Below, one piece after another: positions 26,618-34,091 of a stretch of DNA of 64,000 bases (the first letter of the stretch is position 1; each line of letters starts with the position of its first letter). The stretch is taken from contig CALLPN010000001.1 of the NCBI GenBank assembly GCA_938015435.1, forward strand, positions 124,001 to 188,000, in the 5' to 3' direction. The notes under the pieces are model-generated. The model was not told the DNA's origin and searched no databases. It saw only the letters and a program-made list of their open reading frames with translations. Both the position numbers and the translations under genes were made by a program. Source of the stretch: an uncultured Saprospiraceae bacterium. Its GTDB lineage: Bacteria; Bacteroidota; Bacteroidia; Chitinophagales; Saprospiraceae.

Positions 26618-26959
26618 ATGCAAGCCAAAGATTGCCCTCGCTGCCACAAACCATTTGGATGTCTGATGACTAATATCGCAGAATGCCAATGCGCTAAAGT
26701 AGAGGTCTCTCCTACCCTTCAAACTTGGCTTGCTAAACATTATACTAGTTGCCTGTGCTCTGGATGTCTGGAAGGTCTAGCTGAGGTAGATCATATCGCA
26801 CAGGTAGTACCTTTTCCGGAAGAAAGCAAGAATATGGTAATGAAATACCATTATTACATAGATGCTGGAAGGTATGTATTCACAGAATTATACCATTATC
26901 AAAAAGGCTTCTGCTGTGGTAATAAATGTAGGCACTGTGTCTATGGTAATCAATCTTAG
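26618..26959 (+). CDS. Cysteine-rich CWC domain / DUF5522 protein
   Basis: From the ATG at 26618 (MQAKDCPRCHKPFGC) the product has 113 residues. The upstream in-frame extension to 26555 overlaps the divergent gene and has no support. The first half (CPRCHKPFGCLMTNIAECQC ... CLCSGCLEGL) is a Cys-rich CWC-type region, probably metal-binding. The second half (YYIDAGRYVFTELYHYQKGF then CCGNKCRHCVYG) matches DUF5522, in which the CCG-x-x-C-R-H-C cluster is nearly invariant. These families are usually two adjacent small proteins or a fusion like this one. The function is unknown. Confidence 0.8.
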   Translation: MQAKDCPRCHKPFGCLMTNIAECQCAKVEVSPTLQTWLAKHYTSCLCSGCLEGLAEVDHIAQVVPFPEESKNMVMKYHYYIDAGRYVFTELYHYQKGFCCGNKCRHCVYGNQS

Positions 26960-26975
26960 TCCGCTGAGATCACTT

Positions 26976-27148
26976 ATACCATATCTGCTTGAAATTGTCG
27001 CATATATTTAAGTAAATCTGACTAATTTCATCTTTAGAAATACTCGCCTTAGCTAAGGCAAAGACTGTGTTTTCCGTCTTGAGATTATTCAGATTTCCAA
27101 TAAATATAAAGTGACATATCCAAACAGAAATGGTATTAGACAGTAATC
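26976..27148 (+). repeat. Dispersed ~170-bp degenerate repeat, copy B
   Basis: This is the second copy of the element at 4077-4248, again just behind a + strand stop. It contains a perfect 14-bp palindrome GCCTTAGCTAAGGC (27046-27059 area). On the minus strand the whole copy stays open for about 58 codons and reads, in part, VWICHFIFIGNLNNLKTE then NTVFALAKASISKDEISQIY, ending at a TGA, but it has no start codon. Copy A retains frameshifted pieces of the same peptide. Confidence 0.7.
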
Positions 27149-27193
27149 CTTCTAATAGCTAAATTTAATATGCCACAAGACCTTGTATCTACT

Positions 27194-27248
27194 ATTACAA
27201 TCATTATCCATTAGGATTGTAATAATATGACCAAGTACACTAACTTTA
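27194..27248 (+). promoter_or_regulatory. Predicted promoter with overlapping inverted repeat for the DUF5916 gene
   Basis: TTG (27217-27219), a 21-nt spacer and TAACTTTA (27241-27248) give a near-consensus promoter ending 4 nt before the ATG. The -33 TTG lies inside one arm of a perfect inverted repeat, ATTACAATC (27194-27202) and GATTGTAAT (27215-27223), which could serve as an operator. Confidence 0.4.
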
Positions 27249-27252
27249 TCGC

Positions 27253-29469
27253 ATGATAAAAAATCATATGTGTCAGATCATCATATTGTCTTTGATGATC
27301 ATGGCATCTCATATATGTAGTGCGCAGCCAGCGGTCGAAGACTTTAAGAAGGTCTTTAGGTTTGATATGACTACCACTTCGAGTGAGATAATCATTGATG
27401 GTAAATTGGATGAAGCAGCATGGCAAAGTACTAATGTCGGAAGTGACTTTTGGCAAAAGGTCCCATACTTCGCGGAAGGTGCTGATCCTCGTACAGAAAT
27501 AAGATTGACTCATGATGATCACACGTTGTATGTATCTGCCAAGTGCTACCAATCCAAAAAGCCTATTATTCAATCTCTTAAAAGAGATGAATATTGGGAT
27601 AATGATGGGATAGCAATTATACTCGATCCCCTCAATACGAGAACTAATGCATTTCTGTTTGGAGTCACCGCCGCTGGAGCACAATGGGATGCACTGAGAT
27701 CGCAGACGAGTGGTATCAATTCGGACTGGAGTAATAAGTGGTCTTCAGCGGTGCACGTTACTGAAGAATATTGGAGTATGGAGATGGCGATACCACTAAG
27801 GATATTAAGATTTGATCCTACCAGTACAGAGTGGGGAATGAACTTTGTCCGTAATAATCTTAATGATAGCGAATACCACAACTGGACAGCGGTGCCTGAA
27901 TCGTTTTGGCCACCGGATCCTGCTTTTGCTGGCAGCTTAGTTTGGAATGAAGCTCCAAAGGCCTCAAAGGGTAATTTTAATCTGATTCCTTATGTAGCTG
28001 GCGGTATTGAAAAATTGAAAAATGAAGATTCTCAGTTTGATAGCAATGCTGGATTAGATGCCAGAGCCAGTATCACTTCTACACTCAATCTAGATCTTAG
28101 TATCAATCCTGATTTCTCTAATATAGAAGTAGATGAACTGGTCACTAATCTTACAAGGTTCAATATATTCTTACCAGAAAAAAGAACCTTCTTTTTGGAA
28201 AATAGCGATCTATTTGCTGATTTTGGTGTAGGTGGAGCAAGACCGTTTTTCTCTAGGACTATAGGCTTAGATAGCAAAAGACAAACAGTACCTATCCTAT
28301 ACGGAATGAGACTCACAGGAAATGTTACTCCTAGCTCTAGAATCGGAGTCATGAATGTCCATTCTCTCAAAAGTGATAATACTGCAGCTCAAAACCAAAG
28401 TGCGGTTAGCTATCAAAAGAGAATTGGCAGGTCTATTATTCAAGGTATGTTTCTCAATCGCCAAGGATTTGACGGTGCCAAATCTATAGGTGGAGACTAT
28501 GGTCGTAATACCAGCCTAGAAGCGATATATACATCAGACAATGGACAATATACAGCAGCTGGAAGTATGCACCATTCATTCAAAGAAAACATCAATAGCG
28601 ATCGAGGCTTCTATACCGCATTTGCTGGCTTTACTAATGCTTCGTGGGAAGTATTTATGGACAACGTCTACATGCAAAAGGATTACTTTGCAGATATGGG
28701 GTTCGTAGCTAGAATAGAAAACTATGATGCAATCCGAGATACTGTAGTACGATTAGGTTATATCCAAAACGCAACGTCTATAGATTACAAATACAGACCT
28801 GTAGGAGGAAATATCGCTAGACACAATTTCGGATTTGGCAATGAAATAATACTCAATACTGACGGATCATTTAATGAGCGAAATACGGATATTGGATATA
28901 CGATGGTATTTCGAACGAGAGCTGAAATAGCAATGTCGGTAAGTAATACAGAATTAGATTTACTGTTTCCATTTTCGTTCTTATCAGATGGTGCTCCATT
29001 ACCGTCACAGAAATATAACTTTACATTTATCAATGCTAGATATCAATCTGACGATCGAAAAGCATTCTCTTACAGTGCAGAAGGTCGTACTGGATCATTT
29101 TATAATGGTTCGCTCCATCAACTGTTTCTCAATACCAATTTTAGAGTAACACCATGGGGAAATCTTGGAATCGGATATCAACATAACGAACTTAGTTTTC
29201 CTGGCGAATATGGCGAAGGGACTATATCTGCGGTACTAGGTAAAATGGAAATAGGATTCAATACCAATGTACTGTGGACTACCCTCTTTCAGTTCCAAGA
29301 TCAAAACGAATTTATGGGAATCAATAGTCGTTTGCAATGGAGATTTGCACCGATGTCAGATATCTTCTTAGTATATATAGATAACTATGACGTATTTAAC
29401 GGAGCGTTAGGCAGACAAGTTGAAACCAACAATCGTGCTTTGGTATGTAAGGTCAATTATTGGTACTAG
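27253..29469 (+). CDS. DUF5916 outer-membrane protein with N-terminal CBM9-like domain
   Basis: The 738-residue product has a signal peptide (IIILSLMIMASHICSA, cleavage before QPAVED). Residues about 40-215 form a carbohydrate-binding family 9-like module: IIIDGKLDEAAWQ, then TEIRLTHDDHTLYVSAKCYQ, a WDNDGIAIILDP block and WSMEMAIPLRILRF. The remainder is DUF5916, starting near FNLIPYVAGG and including INPDFSNIEVDELVTNLTRF and PEKRTFFLENSDLF. It then becomes a long series of amphipathic strands up to VCKVNYWY, typical of an outer-membrane barrel. The family is widespread in Bacteroidota and its substrate is unknown. A large hairpin begins in its last codons. Confidence 0.88.
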   Translation: MIKNHMCQIIILSLMIMASHICSAQPAVEDFKKVFRFDMTTTSSEIIIDGKLDEAAWQSTNVGSDFWQKVPYFAEGADPRTEIRLTHDDHTLYVSAKCYQSKKPIIQSLKRDEYWDNDGIAIILDPLNTRTNAFLFGVTAAGAQWDALRSQTSGINSDWSNKWSSAVHVTEEYWSMEMAIPLRILRFDPTSTEWGMNFVRNNLNDSEYHNWTAVPESFWPPDPAFAGSLVWNEAPKASKGNFNLIPYVAGGIEKLKNEDSQFDSNAGLDARASITSTLNLDLSINPDFSNIEVDELVTNLTRFNIFLPEKRTFFLENSDLFADFGVGGARPFFSRTIGLDSKRQTVPILYGMRLTGNVTPSSRIGVMNVHSLKSDNTAAQNQSAVSYQKRIGRSIIQGMFLNRQGFDGAKSIGGDYGRNTSLEAIYTSDNGQYTAAGSMHHSFKENINSDRGFYTAFAGFTNASWEVFMDNVYMQKDYFADMGFVARIENYDAIRDTVVRLGYIQNATSIDYKYRPVGGNIARHNFGFGNEIILNTDGSFNERNTDIGYTMVFRTRAEIAMSVSNTELDLLFPFSFLSDGAPLPSQKYNFTFINARYQSDDRKAFSYSAEGRTGSFYNGSLHQLFLNTNFRVTPWGNLGIGYQHNELSFPGEYGEGTISAVLGKMEIGFNTNVLWTTLFQFQDQNEFMGINSRLQWRFAPMSDIFLVYIDNYDVFNGALGRQVETNNRALVCKVNYWY

Positions 29470-29543
29470 CGTTTCATTTTCAAAGAAAATGAAACGCGTA
29501 CCGAGTATTGCGAAAGCGTTTTACAAAAACGCGTGCAATACTC
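29462..29543 (+). terminator. Double hairpin at the end of the DUF5916 gene
   Basis: The first stem is GGTAC plus GCGTTTCATTTTC, loop AAA, then GAAAATGAAACGC plus GTACC (29462-29502). It is about 18 bp with a 2-nt bulge, and the stop codon lies within it. The second is nested: outer GAGTATTGC/GCAATACTC (29503-29511, 29535-29543) enclosing GCGTTTT/AAAACGC (29516-29532). No long T run follows, so it may stabilise the 3' end rather than terminate by the intrinsic mechanism. Confidence 0.6.
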
Positions 29544-29567
29544 CACGACAAAGCCATTTTAAAAAGG

Positions 29568-29625
29568 CAGTTTTCAGTCGGCAATCTTCAGTCAGCATTT
29601 TTCAGTCGGCAGTTTTCAGTATTCG
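29568..29625 (+). repeat. Degenerate CAGTTTTCAGTCGGCA direct repeats
   Basis: About four imperfect units of 10-16 bp built from CAGTCGGCA, CAGTCAGCA and TTTTCAG lie directly behind the double hairpin. A related sequence in the other orientation (GAATACTGCCTACTGCC) overlaps the stop of the subtilase gene at 60132-60156. No coding role is seen. Confidence 0.6.
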
Positions 29626-29758
29626 GTAAGCAGATGAAGTCTCGTCTTCGGCAATTATATATCTTGTGTACTCTTTTAGTCGATGACCATTTATTGATCG
29701 TCGTAAAAGTGATAGTCTAATTTCAATTTGAGAGGACTTATAACTAACTTGTTTGTTA

Positions 29759-31075
29759 ATGAATAAAAACATAGCCATATCTATTTTTGTGATACTTCTA
29801 ATAGGTTTGTTTGCTATGAAGGTATCTAACATCAAGTATAGCTCTAATGGTGAGTTACTATACAGCAAAAAAGATTGTATCGAAGATCTCAATACGATTG
29901 CAGATGAAATAAGAAATACACACCCTGCACCGTTTGATTACATCAACAAAAACGATTTCAATTATATCCTTCAAAATCAAATTCTACAGTTCAAGGAAGA
30001 GAATACACTCAGAGAATTTCACTGGATCGCTAGAAAATTGATTGCTACAATTGGATGTGGTCATACAGCATTGACTGGTCGAATCGAAGAAAGGCAAATA
30101 TCTGATTCTTTACATTTCCCTTTAGATGTACGGTTTGTCGGAGATCAACTTTTCATTGTTCAGAGCGATATGCGCTATCCTAGTTTACCGTCTGGCACTG
30201 AAATATTAAGCATCAATGGTCAGTCCTCCAAATCATTACTTTACAGTATGATGCAAAGAGTTTCATCCGATGGACTCAATGATTCCTATCCGCGATTTTA
30301 TATCAATCGAGAAGTAGATTTTTTTATAGAGAATTATTTTAATATCCCAGATCAGTACATTCTAACTTTAGCTGATCAATCCACAGTAAGAATAACGGCG
30401 GCTACAGCTTATCAAAAATCAGAAGCCAATGATAAAGTCAAAACAGAAAGGCTATCTTTCTCAATAGATACAGATCATGATTTAGCATTAATGACTATTC
30501 GATCCTTTAATTATTATAGCGCCAACTATAATGAATTTAGAGATTTTGTAGATAGTAGCATGGATGAAATTAGAGTACGTAAGATCAATCATCTAGTGAT
30601 CGACATAAGAGGCAATGGCGGAGGTGATCCTAATTGCGCCAATCATCTACTTCGACATATTTCCAAGACTCCATATCAATACTTCCATGAAAAGAACATG
30701 GGCTACCCAGATCTAAAAAAGACCATCCAACCCTACGACAATTCATTCAACGGAAAAACTTTTATGATCATAGACGGAGGATGTGGATCTACCTCTGGAC
30801 ATCTATCATCATTGGTTAAATATAATAAGACCGCTACTCTCGTGGGTCAGACCTCTGGAGCCACATACAAATGCCACGACAGTAGTACCGATATCACTTT
30901 GCCAAATACTCAGCTCAATTTACACATTGCAAGAATGACCTTTCAAACTGCCGTAGAAGGAATGACTATGAGCCAAGGTGTCGTTCCAGATATAAGAATC
31001 GAGAAGTCTTTTGAGGATTGGAGTGATGGACAAGATGGAGTGATAGATAGTATTTATCAGATTATTAGCCAATAA
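29759..31075 (+). CDS. S41 family peptidase-like protein
   Basis: The ATG at 29759 (MNKNIAISIFVILLIGLFAM) gives one N-terminal membrane anchor or signal and 438 residues. An N-terminal helical region (TIADEIRNTHPAPFDYINKN) and a PDZ-like strand set are followed by the S41 core: HLVIDIRGNGGGDPNCANHL, then FMIIDGGCGSTSGHLSSLVK with the likely nucleophile serine in GSTSGH, and VGQTSGATYKCHDS. The C-terminus has GMTMSQGVVPDIRI, a normal S41 ending. It is a periplasmic or cell-surface serine protease of the tail-specific class. The MBL-fold gene starts 38 bp downstream, so an operon is likely. Confidence 0.88.
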   Translation: MNKNIAISIFVILLIGLFAMKVSNIKYSSNGELLYSKKDCIEDLNTIADEIRNTHPAPFDYINKNDFNYILQNQILQFKEENTLREFHWIARKLIATIGCGHTALTGRIEERQISDSLHFPLDVRFVGDQLFIVQSDMRYPSLPSGTEILSINGQSSKSLLYSMMQRVSSDGLNDSYPRFYINREVDFFIENYFNIPDQYILTLADQSTVRITAATAYQKSEANDKVKTERLSFSIDTDHDLALMTIRSFNYYSANYNEFRDFVDSSMDEIRVRKINHLVIDIRGNGGGDPNCANHLLRHISKTPYQYFHEKNMGYPDLKKTIQPYDNSFNGKTFMIIDGGCGSTSGHLSSLVKYNKTATLVGQTSGATYKCHDSSTDITLPNTQLNLHIARMTFQTAVEGMTMSQGVVPDIRIEKSFEDWSDGQDGVIDSIYQIISQ

Positions 31076-31113
31076 GCTGGAACAAAGCATAGCAATTTTA
31101 CCTTTACACCTCT

Positions 31114-32163
31114 ATGCAAGTACTAAAAATCATTCTCATAATAATTACGATCTTCGTGATATTAGTTTTGGTGGTCGGATATGCCCTTTCTTCCAAAGGA
31201 TACTCAGGCCCTAAATCTGCGCATTTCGATGGCGAAAAATTCATCAATCTAACTGGAATCCCTGCTAATGGATTACCTGAAGTGTTTAAATATATCACGA
31301 CTCGAGAACCTGAGTCTTGGACTCGTAATTACGAGACCTATGTAAGAGACAAACCGTTTTTTACGCCTGATGGTGATGACGTACTAGTTACCTTTGTAAA
31401 TCACAGTACATTCATCATTCAATACGAGGACATGACTGTACTTACAGATCCTGTATGGTCGAAGAGATGCAGTCCTGTACAATTTGTTGGGCCTGCAAGG
31501 TTTAGACCGCCAGGAGTACATTATCAAGATTTACCATCGGTAGACTTAGTTGTAATCAGTCATAATCACTATGATCATTTAGATAAAATTACGATCCAAA
31601 ACCTAATCAAAGATCATAATCCTAGATTTATCGTACCTCTAGGATTAGATCATCTCATACGCAAATGGGGAGCCACAGAAGTGCAGGCTTTGGACTGGTG
31701 GGAAAGCTCCGACATCGATTCCCTCCAAGTGCATTCGGTACCTGCTAATCACTTTACCAGTCGTGGAACATTTGATCGAGATCAAACGCTTTGGTGCGGA
31801 TACATATTAGAAATGGATGGTCATAAAATCTACTTCGCAGGTGACACAGGATATGGTGATGTATTCAAGGAAATAGGAAAACGTCGAGGGCCTATAGATG
31901 TTTCTCTCATTCCGATTGGAGCCTATCTCCCAAGATGGTTTATGTCTCCTATCCATGTTTCCCCTAAAGAATCTGTCCTTATCCATCAAGATGTACAATC
32001 AAAACATAGCATCGGTATGCACTTTGGTACATTCGCTCTCGCTGATGATGGACCAAATCGTCCTATCATAGACTTACAACTAGCAAAGGAAAATCATAAG
32101 ATGTCCGATGAAGAATTTATAGTGCCTGATGAAGGTCATAGCTATAAATTTAGTTTGAAGTAA
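31114..32163 (+). CDS. MBL-fold hydrolase, NAPE-PLD-like
   Basis: The 349-residue product has an N-terminal membrane helix (KIILIIITIFVILVLVVGYA). The metallo-beta-lactamase core follows: VTFVNHSTFIIQYEDMTVLT then DPVWS, the zinc motif VVISHNHYDHLD, and later FAGDTGYGDVFKEIG and SIGMHFGTFALAD. The order LTDPVWSKRCSP...GPARFRPPG is typical of the N-acyl-phosphatidylethanolamine phospholipase D branch and its bacterial UlaG-like relatives. A lipid phosphodiester is a plausible substrate, not a proven one. It lies between the S41 protease gene and a small membrane protein gene with gaps of 38 and 39 bp. Confidence 0.9.
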   Translation: MQVLKIILIIITIFVILVLVVGYALSSKGYSGPKSAHFDGEKFINLTGIPANGLPEVFKYITTREPESWTRNYETYVRDKPFFTPDGDDVLVTFVNHSTFIIQYEDMTVLTDPVWSKRCSPVQFVGPARFRPPGVHYQDLPSVDLVVISHNHYDHLDKITIQNLIKDHNPRFIVPLGLDHLIRKWGATEVQALDWWESSDIDSLQVHSVPANHFTSRGTFDRDQTLWCGYILEMDGHKIYFAGDTGYGDVFKEIGKRRGPIDVSLIPIGAYLPRWFMSPIHVSPKESVLIHQDVQSKHSIGMHFGTFALADDGPNRPIIDLQLAKENHKMSDEEFIVPDEGHSYKFSLK

Positions 32164-32202
32164 TCAAATTCATTAAATTAGTCCTACCAAAAAAGCTAAG
32201 CT

Positions 32203-32613
32203 ATGATCACACCAATGGAAGAACTTCGTCGTAGAAACGATGCATACATCAATAATATGCTGCTACAGAAATCTCAGCACTCAAAAGAACATATCCAAGC
32301 CGCGACCTTAATCTATGAAGAACGAGGCCTAGCGGATCCAAAGAAGCAAGAACTAATCAAACAATATCCAGCGCTTCGTAAAGAAGTCCAACGCAAATAC
32401 AAAGAAGGATTGTCCCCAAAACATCTAACTGCTCAAATGGTAGCTAAAGGTCTTTCGAAACAAGACACATTAGAGATGATCAAAAATGCTGTCGCCAAGG
32501 AATCTAAAGCTTTTGAAAAAGAGAATGACAAGAAAAAGAATAGGTCGCTTATAATTGGTATAGCGATTGGTGTAGCTTATATTATTTTCAGAATTTTCAT
32601 GAGAATGAATTAA
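32203..32613 (+). CDS. Small tail-anchored membrane protein of unknown function
   Basis: The 136-residue product is soluble and helical for about 110 residues (SKEHIQAATLIYEERGLADP, KEGLSPKHLTAQMVAKGLSK), then has one C-terminal membrane helix (RSLIIGIAIGVAYIIFRIF) after a Lys-rich stretch. The central part has a repeated short helix-turn pattern like those in Bacteroidota 'SHOCT-like' or ribosome-associated small proteins, but no family is recognised. It follows the MBL gene closely and is convergent with the sigma operon. Confidence 0.7.
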   Translation: MITPMEELRRRNDAYINNMLLQKSQHSKEHIQAATLIYEERGLADPKKQELIKQYPALRKEVQRKYKEGLSPKHLTAQMVAKGLSKQDTLEMIKNAVAKESKAFEKENDKKKNRSLIIGIAIGVAYIIFRIFMRMN

Positions 32614-32654
32614 AGCGTAAATATTTAAGTTAATCGCTTAGTTCTTAAGTTCTA

Positions 32655-33005
32655 TTAAATATTATTGAGAAATAAGACTCTTTTTCTAAACTCAACTAAA
32701 ACGAACAATAGAACTAAACCAACAAATGAATACAATGTTGACACGATAAAGTACTGATCTAAATTAGTGCCCATTCTCATCGAGTCATTGAGGACTATGC
32801 TAAAGGTGTAAATGTTAAAGGCGATGAGTAAACTAATACTTACAATCATCCCAATCTTAATACGTCTTTTCACCTTTGCCAATTCGACACTATGATCTAT
32901 ACTAAGTGCCACCCTATCCATGACTGGCTCTTCTATATTTAAAAAAACCTCTTCATCGATCTGCGACATCATTATATTAATGTACTTATCTGTAGGATTA
33001 TCCAT
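32655..33005 (-). CDS. Small two-TM protein downstream of an ECF sigma factor (possible anti-sigma factor)
   Basis: The 116-residue product has a charged N-terminal half (EEVFLNIEEPVMDRVALSID) and two membrane helices (IGMIVSISLLIAFNIYTFSI and FIVSTLYSFVGLVLLFVLVE). It starts 1 nt after the sigma gene stops. A short cytoplasmic N-terminus followed by TM helices, directly behind an ECF sigma gene, is the usual layout of an anti-sigma factor. No ZAS or other anti-sigma motif is seen, so the role rests on position. Confidence 0.7.
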   Translation of the reverse strand: MDNPTDKYINIMMSQIDEEVFLNIEEPVMDRVALSIDHSVELAKVKRRIKIGMIVSISLLIAFNIYTFSIVLNDSMRMGTNLDQYFIVSTLYSFVGLVLLFVLVEFRKRVLFLNNI

Positions 33006-33006
33006 A

Positions 33007-33567
33007 TTAGTTTTCTTTATTCTGATTGATATAAATACTCATAAAACTTTTCCTTGCTCTGTGCAAAAGTATCTTAACATTACTTTGGCTCCATCCTGTA
33101 CTATCTATTAATTCCGATAGCGACAACTCATGTAGATAATACAGTTTTAAAACAAGTGCTTCTTTAGGTTTCATTCTTTCCAACGCTTCTTGAATTGCAA
33201 TCTTCTTTTCGGACAAATCAATAATATCTACTGCATCTCTAAAGTCAGATTCTAACTCATTATGTTGATTTGTAATTTCGGAATATCTACGAATACCCTG
33301 ATATTTCTTGATATGCTTAAGAGATTCGTTGACTACAATTTTATAAAACCAAGACGAAAATTTGGAGTTCCGTTTAAATGACCTTAAACTCTTATAAGCT
33401 CTTACGAAAGCATTTTGTGTTACATCTTCAGCATCTTGATGAGACTTCACCATAGAGATGGCTATCGAATATCCCATTTGCTGATATTCTTTGATAAAGT
33501 ATCGAAAAGCTTCCTTATCACCATCGAGGACTTTATTGAGATAGATGCTGTCGTAGTCTATTGTCAC
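33007..33567 (-). CDS. ECF-type RNA polymerase sigma factor
   Basis: The 186-residue sigma-70 family protein has region 2 at about 15-85 (KEAFRYFIKEYQQMGYSIAI, then DAEDVTQNAFVRAYKSLRSF and SSWFYKIVVNESLKHIKKY). Region 4 lies at about 120-175 (ALERMKPKEALVLKLYYLHE, then LSELIDSTGWSQSNVKILLH and RARKS). Translation begins at GTG and overlaps the upstream TAG by 1 nt (TAGTG), so it is coupled to the DUF6249 gene. It should direct a small regulon with its membrane partners. The target promoter is not evident in the window. Confidence 0.93.
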   Translation of the reverse strand: MTIDYDSIYLNKVLDGDKEAFRYFIKEYQQMGYSIAISMVKSHQDAEDVTQNAFVRAYKSLRSFKRNSKFSSWFYKIVVNESLKHIKKYQGIRRYSEITNQHNELESDFRDAVDIIDLSEKKIAIQEALERMKPKEALVLKLYYLHELSLSELIDSTGWSQSNVKILLHRARKSFMSIYINQNKEN

Positions 33568-33887
33568 TAATTGTAATTCTTAGTGTCTTTATAATTACTG
33601 TACAATAATGATATACCTCCAAACAGCAATAATGATCCTGGAATCAATACATAATCTGGTAGATGGAACAACTTAGACATCATAAATGCAAATGGCAGAG
33701 ATAATGCCAAGGCAATCATAAATCTTCCCATATTACGAACTACACTGAAGCTTGCACGAGGATCTGGCTCTTCCATACCATGCTCTATTCTATGCATTCG
33801 TTCTATATGCCTGTACCGGATCATTGCGATCAAAGTTATTCCAGATGTTATCGTAAGTCCAAGTAAAAATATAGTAGGTCCTAACAT
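33567..33887 (-). CDS. DUF6249-like small membrane protein
   Basis: The 106-residue product has an N-terminal membrane helix (MLGPTIFLLGLTITSGITLI), then a short basic/His-rich cytoplasmic loop (RYRHIERMHRIEHGMEEPDP). Two further membrane helices follow (MGRFMIALALSLPFAFMMSK and YVLIPGSLLLFGGISLLY). The R-x-x-x-I-E-x-G-M loop is the hallmark of DUF6249 proteins, which are often the first gene of an ECF sigma operon in Bacteroidota. The order DUF6249, sigma, two-TM protein with overlaps or a 1-nt gap indicates one transcript. Confidence 0.8.
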   Translation of the reverse strand: MLGPTIFLLGLTITSGITLIAMIRYRHIERMHRIEHGMEEPDPRASFSVVRNMGRFMIALALSLPFAFMMSKLFHLPDYVLIPGSLLLFGGISLLYSNYKDTKNYN

Positions 33888-34091
33888 GTTGTATTTGTTT
33901 GTTTGGCATTAGATACAAGAAGTATCGATTAGGTTACAAATTAATCAATAAATCTTCCAATCTTTTTTTAACTAGGACCTTCTAGATAAGATAATAAGCC
34001 TCGTAAAAAATAATGTTCCAATTTTTGTAACCTAAACATGACTTAAGGTATCTCATCATCAAAATATTACAAACCAACAAATACTTTGATC

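Noticed and set aside
29503..29543. Possible integron attC site (nested palindrome after a gene)
   Set aside because: No GTTRRRY-type core sites and no integrase or cassette array.
29568..29625. Possible CRISPR array
   Set aside because: Units are short, imperfect and without regular unique spacers; no cas genes in the window.
29420..29720. Two + strand frames over the end of the DUF5916 gene and the CAGT repeats
   Set aside because: They translate hairpin and repeat DNA (FSVGNLQSAFFSRQFSVFGK-type repetition) and have no start context.
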